The position numbers and the translations under genes are program-made. The notes beneath the pieces are model-generated. The model searched no databases and had not been told where the DNA came from. It saw nothing but the letters and a program-made list of their open reading frames with translations. Shown one piece after another: positions 26,770 through 40,604 of a DNA stretch of 64,000 nt. This DNA comes from Sycobia sp. Sy_11 (Eukaryota > Arthropoda > Insecta > Hymenoptera > Epichrysomallidae). How positions within the stretch are numbered: the stretch's first letter is position 1; each line of letters opens with the position of its first letter. The stretch lies in contig JACCIC010000093.1 of assembly GCA_018907035.1 (NCBI GenBank), positions 1,802,001-1,866,000 of the forward strand, read 5' to 3'.

Positions 26770-26824
<55 letters not shown>
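26770..26824. repeat. (GA)n microsatellite
   Basis: About 27 GA units. Confidence 0.95.
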
Positions 26825-26829
<5 letters not shown>

Positions 26830-28229
26830 GATTTTAATATTAATAAGATTGAAATCCAAAAATTTTATTCTATTTTGAAAAAAAAATATATATATATAAA
26901 AGACAATAATTTTTATATCAGATATTTTTAAACTAACATAGGTTAGGATAAAAGTTCTTCGACTCATCTTCACAATGATATAAATAAAATGAACTAATCG
27001 AATATAATTTTTTTAACGTCTTTTTTTAGAACTTTGTTACAATTTTATTTGTATTTTACCTATTATAAAAATTTTTTTTTCTCTAGTTTATACTATTTGT
27101 TCTTTCTGTTAATATTCAAACCTTGTCTATAATTTGATTTTTTTAAGTTTTTAATTTCTAATATAAATGATAAATAAAAAATCTGAAATTTAATATTGTT
27201 CCAGAATTATACAATGTTAAAAACAATATACTGGCACATTTTTATCATAGTTGGTCTTATATTCCACCCAGCAGTCGTAAATTAATAAAATTGAGTTTAA
27301 AAATATAACAATTCGAAGGTTGTTTACTTAATAGTACCGTGTTACCAGAAAAGCATGAATTAAATTAAACTTTTAACAATAGATAAACATTATATTATAT
27401 AAAAATTAATTTTCTAAGGCTTGGTTAAATAAAGGAAGATAGGAATCTAAAGTACTTTAAAGAAAAAGGCCTCAACGCTCGCAACGAAAACTAGCGCTTT
27501 TGAAATTGCCCATGGAAAATTACATTTTATTTCTTTGTGCAAAAGACTATCATACTTTGTAATTTTCAGTCGTAAACAAATATATACTCGTACGTGAAGA
27601 ATTTAAGATGTTGTCAAAGTATTAAAAATGTAAATATAAATTATTATTAGAATTCAAATAATTCTCGACAGATCTATATGCATTAATTTTCCACGCAGAA
27701 TTTCGATTTGAGAATGAAAATTCGCTAGCTGTCGTCGCGTAATTTACGAAATGCAATACTTCGCGATAGACAATTGACTTCTGATACTTTTCGTCACTAA
27801 TCATGAATTGTGTTATCGTCGAAAAAGAAATCGCGTCAATCTTCTCTGGGCGTGCTGATGTGCAGAAAAGAATATCTAAATAGTAAAGAAAATTAATTTA
27901 ATGAAGAACAATATATTGTATATTTGAATAAACGCAAAACATATAACAGAATTATATTATTAATGTGTTTTACGATACATTAAAATATTAATATATCTAT
28001 CTATTTTCTCTAACGATTTGATATGTTATCAAAAATCTGAAATCTTTCCATCAATAATCCGTTTCGTACTTGAAAATCTCATTTAATTTGCCAAATTAAA
28101 TTTATATATTTTCAAAAGCGATGAAATTTTTTCTTTTTTTAGGGAATACCAATAATAACGAAAATGTATTTACATATAATGATTGGGATATTTATTAAAT
28201 TAGAATTGAATAAATTAAAATTAACGGTT

Positions 28230-28780
28230 ACTTAAATGTCACAGACATAATTAATTAAAAGAAATGATTAATGTTTAATCAAATTACTTTAATTGTGCTT
28301 ATGTCGACTATTTTTTGATAAATTAATAAATATTTATATTAATCTCACAGTCCAATTAAATAAATTAATATTAATACGTAATAATATCAATATATATTTA
28401 TATCAATATTAATACATATCAATATATCATTAATTAAAAATTATAATGATAGTCAGACTGTCCTTCTTTAAAATCACCTCCGTAGACTAATCTGAAATAA
28501 AAATTTTTATTAGCTGAAAAAAATTCTTTATTAGTAAAGTGCAATCTGACTATCCCCACCACCTTGAAGATTGAATGAGGTTGTCCAAAGATTCGAGCTC
28601 GCTACGGCTCCTCATCAGGGACTACACTAAACCTTATATTAATATTCTGATCAATATGTACGTCTATTTCCACTAAACTAAACAATTTATTAATTTGAAT
28701 ATACAATCCCCCTTCTATCCCCCTTTGACTGTAAGACCAATAGAAATATTTATAAATATAATCAAATTACACTTTAATTA
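28230..28780. repeat. dispersed repeat family, copy 3
   Basis: Blocks in the same order as at 1.7-2.7 kb: TGCTTATGTCGACTA, ATAATGATAGTCAGACTGTC, TCCGTAGACTAATCTGAAAT, TAGTAAAGTGCAATCTGACT and CCCCACCACCTTGAAG. On the minus strand 28622-28591 reads CCCTGATGAG followed by a GAGC/GCTC hairpin and GAA. Non-coding. Confidence 0.7.
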
Positions 28781-29371
28781 TAATTGACAGTAATAGCTTA
28801 TGAAAATTCATTGTGCTTAATTATTAATTCAAAGTAACTTTTGGAGGCTTTGAATTAAGTGGACTTTTTAATATAGTCATGATATATATACTGTCTATTT
28901 TATATTACATATGAACATCTCAAGTGAAATCATAATATAATAACACAAGCTTTGCAAACATTAATTTTAGAATGCACTTACAACAGAGTCTATTTTCTAT
29001 CTTATGAACTTGCTTAATTATATCTTTATATTTCAAAATTGAAAATCCCTTTTTTTCGCAATTGTACTTGAAATTAATTGGGTATGTTTTGAAAACAAAC
29101 AGTATAAGTTTCCAAAAAGATTGTTATTATTACAAAGTATGTATGATAAGAAAAATAAAAATGAATACTTTCTCGAATTTATTATATACTCTCAATAATA
29201 AGTATTTGTTCTATGAAAGAAAAAATTTACAAAAAATAATCATAAGATTTAAGGAAGGCTGCTTAGAAAATTGTACATATGTATATATAACATAATAAAG
29301 CAAAATGAATGTAACATTGATGAATGAGTGATGCTTTTTTTTGGTATTTGAAAATTCCAAATTCAGGTGAT

Positions 29372-29374
<3 letters not shown>

Positions 29375-29421
<47 letters not shown>
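29375..29421. repeat. (TA)n microsatellite
   Basis: Uninterrupted TA dinucleotides. Confidence 0.95.
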
Positions 29422-29424
<3 letters not shown>

Positions 29425-30030
29425 TATAACAGACTTAGGAGTGCTGATTGCAATAATTTATTACATTGCTTTGAAAATATAACCGCAGTTCATTATAAAG
29501 TTTAGAGCTGCTTATATATATATAAAATCCGATGCGGAAAATACAAAAGACGTATAGACGCGATCGAAATATAGCGGTGCCCCTGAAAACAAAAGATGGA
29601 AAAACCAGAGTTAAGTAACATATTGGAGCGGAAGCGAATTCATGAGTAATGTGGTATCCCTTGGAAAAACACAATAAGAAGCGGATCAGCGGGACGTCAA
29701 TCGGCGCAGTAGTGAGAGCAGCAGTAGCGGCGAGTGAAAGCGATATACCTTGCGATAAACGTACGCTTACATGTATGCAGTAAAAAAGAGTGAAACTTTG
29801 TTTTTTTTTCGGTGTTATACATTTACATTGTTGCGGTTAGATGTAGAATACCTTAGGCTTTTTTTTATTTACCATAAATGTACAGAATACCTCTTTATAG
29901 AATAGAAGGTATGTGAGAACAATATTTGCGGTGGAAAATCCCCCTAGATCGACTGAGCTACACTGAGATCCCCATAACTGGCGCGACTGTAACTGAAAAT
30001 TCTCTGCACGTTGTGCTCTTTTCTCACTCC

Positions 30031-30134
<104 letters not shown>

Positions 30135-30295
30135 CTATCTCTCTTTCTCTCTCCCTCTCTCGGACGCCACGCCTCGTGGCGCTCTGACAAACGTATATAC
30201 GATGCGCCGTAATCATATATACATACAAGTGTGCGCGGCCAGCTGTCTGTTAGGCTATATAGCGGAGGAGTCAAGCGGCTTCTAGCGGTTTGAAA

Positions 30296-30329
30296 TCAGT
30301 CGTCGTTGTGCTTTACAAGTGGAAAGTCG
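30296..30329 (+). promoter_or_regulatory. predicted serpin core promoter: Inr plus DPE
   Basis: TCAGTC at 30296-30301 matches the arthropod initiator TCAKTY exactly. Counting its A (30298) as +1, positions +28 to +32 read AGTCG, an exact match to the downstream promoter element RGWYV at the canonical spacing. A TATATA at 30256-30261 is too far upstream (-42) for a normal TATA box. The predicted 5' UTR is 92 nt. This is sequence-based prediction only. Confidence 0.55.
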
Positions 30330-30389
30330 TAAAGGCATCACATTGATAAATACATATATATAGATAGATATACATACGCAGTTTTCGAC

Positions 30390-30399
30390 ATGCGGTCCG
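30390..30399 (+). CDS. serpin exon 1 (10 coding nt, start)
   Basis: ATGCGGTCCG then donor GTAAGT. The leftover G joins TA of exon 2 to give Val, and the result MRSVTVILVVALSAS is a textbook signal peptide. The start is chosen because no ATG in exon 2 lies before the hydrophobic core. The intron is 4.1 kb. Confidence 0.85.
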
Positions 30400-33072
30400 G
30401 TAAGTCTTTGAAAAAGGCTCCGTCCTCGTCATATTGCTTTGCCGGCCGGTATCTTTTGCTGTACGCGGACTGCATAAAGACACACCGCGTGCACAAATCG
30501 GCCGAGACCGCATTTTTTTTTTCTAAGCGATTTTAAATTATTTTACAATCTCCCATCGTGAATAAATTTTTAATATTCTTAAAAGGTGTATCGCCAAGCT
30601 TCAGATAATTATTTGATATTTATGCATGAGCTGTACAGTATGTAACTCGATCTGTAACCTTGCTTTTCTACTAGAAACCTCAATAGAAAGAAAATACTTG
30701 CAAAATAATAATAAAAATCAATAATTCCATTATTGATTTAGCGATAATTAAAGTAATCAAAATGCCAATTTCACATTATTTTTCTTAATTGACGGCTGTT
30801 TTGTCCCTACTGATAATTTGAGCGACAAACCCATCTGTCGCTTAAAACAAATATAGATAAATCGTATAATTGAAGTTCTTAATTTTCAATGAACAAATAA
30901 ATTTGTGCTGTCAAGTGTACTTGGCTTTAAATCGTGTAACATTTGGAAGATCCGTATCAGAAATTCGATTGGATTCGAACGCGGAATTCGAATCTCGAAA
31001 TTAAAACTTAACGCGCTTAAGCATCTAAAACCAGACGGACGCGCGATATTAATTGCTCAGTTCTTTTAGAATTTCGAAAATTTGAAATCACGATTCAGAC
31101 CCGATCGAGGATATGCAAACTGCATTTAAATCCTGTTCCAAAATCTGAATCCGTCCGAATCCCCGTAATTCGAATGTATTGAAAATACGAATAGTTGTGA
31201 ACTTTTGTAAAAAATTTCTTTCTCATTGTCACTCTCGTTGCAAGCAATAATCCAAAACTTTCCTTAATTTATCGAGGAAATCTCTGTCAGCGGCAAAAAA
31301 AGGATTTTTTTTTATCCCCGAAGCTATTACGATCGCTAGCATCGATAATTATATACGTATTATGTAGCCGATTTGGCCATAAAGGAATAAGACCGCCGCT
31401 TGTGCAAGTCGTATTTTCCGCTCTACAACGCACTTATTTTTGTTTCGTCGATTACGGTGGCGCCTTAAAAATTGCCAAAGTGGCGTATCGGAATAAAATT
31501 TACCATTGTTCATTTTGAACGTTTGACAAAAATAATTCCCATTGTTGAGCATTCGAGTCGTCCCCGGCAAATAATTGAAATAATAAAGTTTGAAAACATT
31601 AAGTATGAAATTGCATCGTTTATTTTGAAAAAATTGATAAAATGATGAAAATTCCGGTATCGGCAGATTGATCAACAAAAGGAGATATATCAGAAAGAAA
31701 ACATTTTCCTTGTTATACTAATCTTTTAAAAGCCGTGATCCGAACCGGAAAAAATGAAAATATATTTATTATAAAAGTACGATAATCCAATAGTTTGTCA
31801 TGCGCTATAATATCTTCGAATATTGCGTATATTTACTAAACTCGAGTAATAAAAATAAGCGCAGCTTGCGGAAGCTCCGTCTGATTATTCTTACAAAATT
31901 AAGTATATTTTTTTGTAAGCAGTTGAAAAAAAAAAGATTTTCTTTTTAATTCTTGCTTAACTCACGTGTTTTTTAGCTACTTTAAACGCTACGAAATATA
32001 CAACTAGTAAATAAAAACACGGGACGCCCTGTGGAAATAGATGAATAAACAGCATCCTTGTGAAAAAGGAGGTGCATTTATCACAGCTTCGTCCATCCTT
32101 TTCAGTTGTACACGTGCAGCCGGAATCCAATATTTCTTTTCGTTCTAGATACGCTAACGTGTTTATAAATATAGGGATGCATGGAAATTTTTGAATATAT
32201 GCATAATGAGCACGACTCTAATGAATGTATCAATGTTACAAGACTAATGCTTCGATCTATTTGGTTATATGACTATACTAAAAAAAAGAAGAATCGAAAA
32301 TAGAATGCGATAATATTCAAATTTCTATATAATTTCTTCAAAAATAAAAATCAATTTGTATAAAGTTTGAAACAATAACAAAAACACGTAATTTTTACAA
32401 ACAGCTATACATTCGACCTTATAATGTTGTAATGCTTTCAGCCAATATTTCAAATTCAATGATGTAACAATATCGCTCATCTGAAAGAGTGCATAATGTA
32501 TTTTCAATATCCAACGCTCTTGTAATATTTGTGTCATATTCACGACAGTATAGATACGCGTACTCGCGCATCCATGCGTCGACGGGAAGGATAGATAAAA
32601 ATTACAGAACTTGACCTTCGTAAAATATTCATAATTAATGGTATTTCAAAGTAAACAAGCTTAACCTCTTTTCCGTGGATGTAAAATTCTCTTCTAGTAT
32701 GAGATATTCGAAGCAATACCGTTAATGTTATTGCTTAAATACAAATGAAAGGTTGTAATTTTTCAAATCTAGAAAAGGTACGCGCGCATATATACTGAAT
32801 TTCATAATCTATTGTACACAATAAGCAAGAAAACAAAGACACCTAATGGTACCAAGAACATATGTAATACTTTTTTTAGATTTTTTTCTTTTTTTTGTCT
32901 TAAACCATTTTTGATGATGGAGTAATGTGTGAGCTTCCTGTAAACTTTTTCAAAATATTCAATACACCTTATAATAAATAATTTTATTGGCAACTGTGTA
33001 TTTAAACAATCAATGTGTGTGTGCGCGCGTGCACCTGAGAGTAACATTGATTCGAACGTGTAGTATTATTAG

Positions 33073-33130
<58 letters not shown>

Positions 33131-36100
33131 TATGCTATTAATTCAAGTTTTTAAAAAGCTGAAAAATTTGAGTAATATGAATGTCAATTCTTGTTATATA
33201 TACCATTTTATAGGTAGAACGCTACATTTCGGTCCTACATACATGACGAGATTTTATTTTACCGTACAACCAATTGAGAAATTGCATTATACTAGGTCGC
33301 AAATAGGAAGCACATCTATAATAATGATCGGATTGCCATATTACTTTAAAATTTCCAGGTGATTGTTACTCGTGTTCATGAAAAATCTGACTTAAAAACG
33401 CGTTCCTTAAAAATTGGAGATGGCATTGGATTACTTATTGAGTAGATTGAGTTAGTGTGAGTCTCAAATGTTGATATATCAGAATAGTTATAATTGTATA
33501 ATTTAATACTAAAATATAAGTTAAACATCAAAACGTAATAGTCATTCGTATTTAAATGGAAATTTTTTAAACTTTAAGTTAAAAATATCTTTAATAATTG
33601 TCCGTTATATGGGCTTGTGTATATTTATATGATAAGAATAATATAAAAGATACCAGATGCTATCGGTAAAACTATTTTTTTTATAAATTAAGTATACGTA
33701 TAGTACCTTATCTATTGATTCATTTATGATTCATGTATTATTAATTCTCGTATACACAAGTGCGTCAGTACTCTATACTCTTATTTTTGTAAAATAAATT
33801 AAATTAATAAATTCAATTTATAACGATACGATGAAAAATCCAAGAAAATGGACTCAGCTGCCCTGTTAAAAAGCCAAAAATGTAGTACAAATACTAAAAG
33901 TGTACCGAAATGTTTATAATTCGTTAATAATATGTGAGCTACGGCACTTTTAAGTGTTATTGAAATTTGAAACATAGAATTTTGAATATTTACAACTTCT
34001 GTGCAAACTAAAATAAGTAAATTTCATAAAAGTAAATTTCATAAAAATTTTCAGCAACCATTGGATTAATGCCTATATGCTATATCGTATAAGAGACAAA
34101 AAAAATTATATCGGTTATTATATGTATATAAAATTAAGAAATTCTTTGATCTAAAATTATCGCATCACATCCATTTGCAACGCGTTTAATACATATGGAT
34201 AAAAAATTATACACGAGTCTTTAAAAATAGCACCTACATGTGAAAAAAACGCATACATCTGAGAATACCAATACTCTCTAGACAGAAGAATTGCAAAGAA
34301 TTTTTTTTATGTCTCTTGATACGAACAATTGAGACAGCTGCCTTCAAGTAGGAGCAAAAATGTTTGCAGACTCGGATATATTAATGTTCGGAGTTATTGC
34401 TCCTATTACATATATGTATATATATTAAGTCAATTATAAATTAATTTAAGCATTAGTTGGTAGTACATAGATATGTTTCTTATTTTTTCAAAAATTAAGA
34501 AAGAATTTTCCCTTTTTCCTTTTTAGTAACCGTTATTTTGGTGGTAGCACTAAGTGCCAGTTTTATAATGGCCGAGGACAAGATAGAGCCACTCAAACTG
34601 GTGTCCGAAGGAGCTGAAAGCTTTGCTACAAATTTGTTCAAGGTATGAATCTATTATTCGCTTTTTACCTTAATTCCTAGTCGGTATATATTTTTTCCAT
34701 TTAAATTTCTGCATTTTGTAAACTAGTAGCTTTCTATATTTTAAAGTTTTTACAATTAAAATTACTGTAGATCTATACTATTACAAATATCACTACGTTT
34801 TAGAAATAACTTGAAATTGTTTAATTCTCTCGCAAGGTCGTTCCTGATAAAAGATTAAATTAATAATACCACATAATTTACTAATACGGGTAAAGAAAAT
34901 GCAATTTTCACAACAAGGCTACATTATCGATCAATTTTTTTAGGAAATCGCAAAGCAAAATTCAAGTGAAAACCTTATCACTTCGCCGTTAAGCGCTCAC
35001 TTGGTCCTATCAATGGCTGCTTACGGTGCAGGCGGTAACACCGCTAAACAAATGTACCAATCCTTGAATCTGCCCACTGAGGATGCCGTTGGTCACGAGG
35101 GCTTCAAAAATCTGATTGCTCGACTCTCGGTACGTTACTTCGATCAAAAATAAATTTTTGGAAGGTTTTTAGATAATTAGAACTTGCGGTAAAAAATTAA
35201 TGTAATAAAAATTTCTACCAATCTTTTTTTTTTATTGTAATTTTCAATTCAATTTTGCCTATTGACCCAATAAATAAATAAGCCAAGTAAATTGAAACAA
35301 AAATTGGTATTTACAAACAAAATATTTAAAAAGCAATATGTTTTTATTTCAATTAAATTATGTCATTTGAGCCCCTTTAACAAATATATGTTACTATAAA
35401 CTTACTATATTCTTTTTCAATGCATGGTTTAATTAATCGCCTATGCAGAAAGATAAAGTTTAGACTTGTAGTGATTCTTACTCGGACAACTGATCTTTAT
35501 ATTGATGTGATTGTCGCAGGGCATTGAGAACGTGACTTTGGAGGTAGCCAACAAAATGTATCTAGTTGACGGTCTGGAGCTAAAATCTAGCTTCAAACAG
35601 TTAACAAGTGCTTCGTTCAACTCGGAGACTTCTCAGCTGGATTTGAATAAACCAGAGGAGACGGCACAACTAGTCAACGATTGGGTCAAAGAAAAAACAC
35701 ATGAAAAAATCTCGAGCATTGTTGATAAAGGTCAGTTCAATTTACTGTAATATCAGAGTGGCTTTAGTTGGGGAGGGGGGGGGCTCGAGGTCCATGCCTA
35801 GAGATCCACCCACCCAGCCCCCCTTCTCCCTCCGCGAAATATAATTTCTAAAAGTACAACAAATGAATAATATTTTCCAAACATAATGATTTATTTTAAT
35901 ATTAACAATGCAAAAATTAAAAGAATTAACACACTTGACTAGATTCAGAAAAATTGGTGTTATTTTCCGACGGCCTCTTCGGCTGTTACGTCATTATCAA
36001 GGTATAAGTGAACAAATATCTTTGAGTAATACACACATATATTAAAATTAATTCACAATCATGCAAAAAGTAAACAACAAAAACATTAGAAATAGCGGAA

Positions 36101-38595
36101 ATTATGATAGTAATAAATAAAGGTAAAAATATCATTAATGATATGAAGAACCTGGTTTCGTCCCCTATACTTAATCGCCTCTACATTATAAAATAATCAC
36201 CTCCGGAGGTTTTCCCACAATGTTTATTGTTAAAATTCGACCTATTGGACCTCACATTTTCCTCTGTAAAATCCTGCTCCGTTAAGTTTATGTACTCGTG
36301 TGTGTGCGTATACCTTCATAATGGCGTAAAGGCCGAGACAGCCGTCAGAAAATAAAAGCAACTTTTGTGAAACTAGCTAAGTGTGTAAATTCTTTTAACC
36401 TTTGAATTATTAATATTTTATTCTGTTTCATCAAGTGATAAGCAAGTCTTCAATCAATTATGTTTTATTTTATCTTTTGCATACAGTGCTACCAGTTACA
36501 CATAGCTGACAAACAAAAAGGTTGTCTGCTGATATATATATATATATATATATACACCCCGTGCAGGTTTCAAGCCTTACCAATGACAAAGACAACCCTG
36601 TGTAATATTGTACATACTTATACTGTTTATAAAGCATTTACTAAAAAATTAAAAAATTCTGGCTTGTTAATTTATATATTCTGTATCTCCTATTTATTTG
36701 AAAAAAAATATTATTTATAACTTTAGTAAACTAAATTTAATTCCATATTAATTTTATTCTTATAGACAAGCAAATTATTATAAACAAAACGTATCAATTA
36801 CTGAGCACGTTTCAATTTTCAATTATTTTCTGTTCTTGATGAATAAAATAGTTGGATAGGATCTTTTTTATAAAAAAGATCATTTGTATGAAAATTATGT
36901 ATAATTATGTTGTCATTTTTTTCGTATTATTTAAGGAAATAGTCGGGAAGTAAGATTTTAAATGTTTAAATTAATTTTTTATTTCATTTCTGTAACGAAA
37001 CATTTTATTTATATAAATAGTGTTTAACAAGAAATGTTAATTGAGGCTATTGCTGAAACAATCATTAAATATGCAAAATCGATTTTTTTTTAAATAAATA
37101 CTGAGATATTAATCGTAAATCAATAAAAAAAAAATAGTTGTTAGACCTTTAAAATGCCTATAAAATAATCCCTGTAACTTTGCAGTCGTTAATTTGTTTT
37201 TGTGCAAAAAGTAAAAATAGGATAAAATAATCATATTTCACATACGTAATCCTATTAGGAAAAAAATTATGACTTCATAATCGTCAAAGAAGGTGGCTTC
37301 TGCCAACCACTATATATGTCTCAAATTTCAATGAGCTATATGTTTAATAGTTTATCAAAAATACCTATCTTTACAAGGTCATGTATTTTTTTGAAACGTG
37401 AAATATCTAAAAGATACGCTACATGTAACTTATAAGACTTAAAAATCTATCTAAGAATAAAAAAAAATTTATTGATAATAAATTAATATCTAATTATTAT
37501 TTTGAAAAAACAAACTGTTCATGTTTAATCATTCTTTAAAGATAGCCTCTCCAGAATTATAATCTCCAGATATGAACTATTGTATGATTTATCTTTGGCG
37601 TATTGCCTACATGAATATGCAAAGAAACTGCTTTTCGTATTTTTTTGTATATTTGTTAATGTCGTATTTGGAAAACCGTATGCAGTCGAGTCTTTAGTTT
37701 TGGTGTCCATCGATAAATGTTCCAATTAATTTATCAGAAAAAAGGCTAATTTACCAGAAAAAAATACATACTTGAATACAAATTATATGTTAAGATAGCT
37801 CTAACTATAGTTTAATTTTTTATAGATGATATAAAACCTGACCTCCGCCTACTTCTCCTGAACGCTGTTTACTTCAAGGGACAATGGGCTACTGCATTTA
37901 GAAAGGAAGATACCAGACTAAGAACTTTCCATATCGATGAAAAAACTGACAAAATGGTACCGACTATGTTCGTTTCAGGAAGCTTCCAATACGGTGAACT
38001 GCCAGACCTGAAAGCTAAGTTCGTCGAACTCCCGTATCAAGTAAGTCCATCGTGATAAATAAAGCAATTTATCAAATAGCTCCGAAGACTTATACGATTT
38101 CCTTTATGCCGTTTAGAACAAAGACTTGAAAATGATTATCATTGTGCCAGACGAAATCAATGGCTTAAAAAGTATTGAAGAAAACTTAGAATCGTTCAAC
38201 TACACTCGCCTGGCTAATGAAGCAGGAAAAGAGAAGGTTGAATTGTTCTTGCCCAAATTCACAGTCGAGAGCAAAATCAATCTGGAAGAACCCTTAAAAG
38301 CGGTAAGTTAAATATGCAACTGTATCTCAATACTCAGATCCATTAAAATTTATTTATTGTTATTTCTCAAATTGATTTCACGAAACATTTTAAATCATGT
38401 ACAGAATATCGATTGTAATTTGAACACCTGTTTTCGGAAAATTTTTAAATATTATGCAATAATTTTGACGAATTAAGTAAAAAATTATAAACGCCCCATA
38501 ATACGTGATTTCAGAAAAATTTTAAAAAGTTACTCTACCGATTCGTTCTATAAACTCAAATTACAGGTTTCAGTATGTGCGAAATAATAATAAAT

Positions 38596-38649
<54 letters not shown>

Positions 38650-39639
38650 GCTAACAAACGAACGATTATATAATGATAACAACTATCTCTCAGGACTTTA
38701 AAGGAGTTATCGAATGTTATTATTATGATCCTGCTGCTGACTATGCTTACAAAAATATGAACATTAACAAAAGGAATGTTGACTCGCAAGAAATTTTCTA
38801 GATTACAACAGATTCTTAATGACTGATTAAAAATAGTGATATTGAAACGCTCTAACTAATAACTTGCAAACTTTTGCGTGACAACAAAATTATTTTATAC
38901 CAGCTTCGTGATTTATCGACACATACGTGAAAACAGTTAAAGTCGATCAAATAATTAGCAAGAAATGCAAAAATCAAGCGTATGTGTTTTAATATGTCCC
39001 TTTCGTGTGCCCTTTTCAGAACGATTTTATTGAATCCAAACATAAATGACTTTTACAATTTTATACAACATAATATTAAATTGTATTGTGATAAACTACT
39101 TTTTAAATGACAGGAATTAGATAATATTAATTATATTTTTAATTTAGCTGTGTTTTAATAAAAAATATTAATGTATTGTCATAATTTCTTTAAAAAAGGA
39201 ATTAATTAGCATACATAGTTCTAAATAAATATTTATTGAAACAAATAACTATTTAAAGTTCATTTATGCTGATAAAATTTTTAGGTGGGTATGACCGACA
39301 TGTTCACTAACAGTGCTGACTTTTCCCAAATTTCCAATGAACCTCTAAAGGTCGGCAAAGTTCTTCAAAAAGCTTTTATTGAAGTGAATGAAGAAGGAAG
39401 CACTGCAGCTGCGGTCACTGGTGAGTTTTTATGTAGTTCAATTCATATGTTACTACTTTTTGTGTCCATTCTGCTTTTACTTCGCTATTCTGAAAGTTCT
39501 TTAACTTGAAATAGTCTAACGGTTTGCATCATAATTTTAGTAGCTTAGAATTTAGGTGATGGTATTATATGTTGTCTATTCTTACTCTATACTTGCTTTG
39601 TTTGCTTTTCCATGTATTTTCATACATACATACATACGC

Positions 39640-39698
<59 letters not shown>

Positions 39699-40550
39699 TG
39701 GATGTTAATTTATGTTGCTCGAGTATATGATCAAATTTTTCGTTCACTTGATTATTTAATATACCTATATAAATATTTCTTGCGTTTTGTTCAACAGACG
39801 AAACCTTTTTTATGTCGACTAAAGATCTTTGCATGAAAAACGTTATTTATGCTTTTTATGTAGATATACTATATTCATTCAAAACAAAATTACTTTCAAT
39901 AGTTTCTGAAAACATATATATAATAGACAAATAATCTACTTTTTACAAAAGTAATTCATTGCATGCTTAATTTTAGAATATTTGCTAAAATAAGATTTTA
40001 TTATAGCAATTTATACTATGTACATTGTGTTCCCCGAAAAATATATTTTTCATTTCACTGGTTATAAAAAAAATCTTTTTCATAAAGACTTGATTCTTCG
40101 AAAATATAGTTAATTATTTTTTAAATTATATTTTATAAAGTTTGATAGCATATTTTATTTAAATAAATTGTAAGTTGTGCAATTTATCTAAAAAATTGCT
40201 TAATTTACATAATTAAAAAATATTAATTTATATTTAGAAACGTTTACATTTACAATTATAATACAGTTTTGAATATTACATCGAGATTACATATTTAGTA
40301 TTAGATAACACTTTATAAAAGGTTTTTTAAATTAATTTGAATAATGAATTTGATTACTTTTTGTCACTGTCTTGGTTATAATTTTTTATTATAATCAAAA
40401 GTGATGATTAAGAAATATTTAGCGTCTTAATAGTACTTTTATGAAAAAGTATCAAATATATGTTTTCAAAAATTTGAGTGGGGTTATATAAATGGTTCAG
40501 TAATTAAAATCACATTTAATCACGCTTAAAAATTAAATAAATATTTATAG

Positions 40551-40604
<54 letters not shown>

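Larger units (their letters stand above)
21601..28200. other. AT-rich intergenic DNA with microsatellites, no gene recognised
   Basis: Contains the tracts listed separately. Short open frames (23626-23892, 24436-24639, 25505-25687) lack recognisable domains and splice-consistent neighbours. Confidence 0.5.

Noticed and set aside
28591..28622. A complete hammerhead ribozyme
   Set aside because: Core-like CTGATGA-hairpin-GAA is present, but stems I and III and a cleavage triplet could not be placed, so only a motif-level finding is reported.
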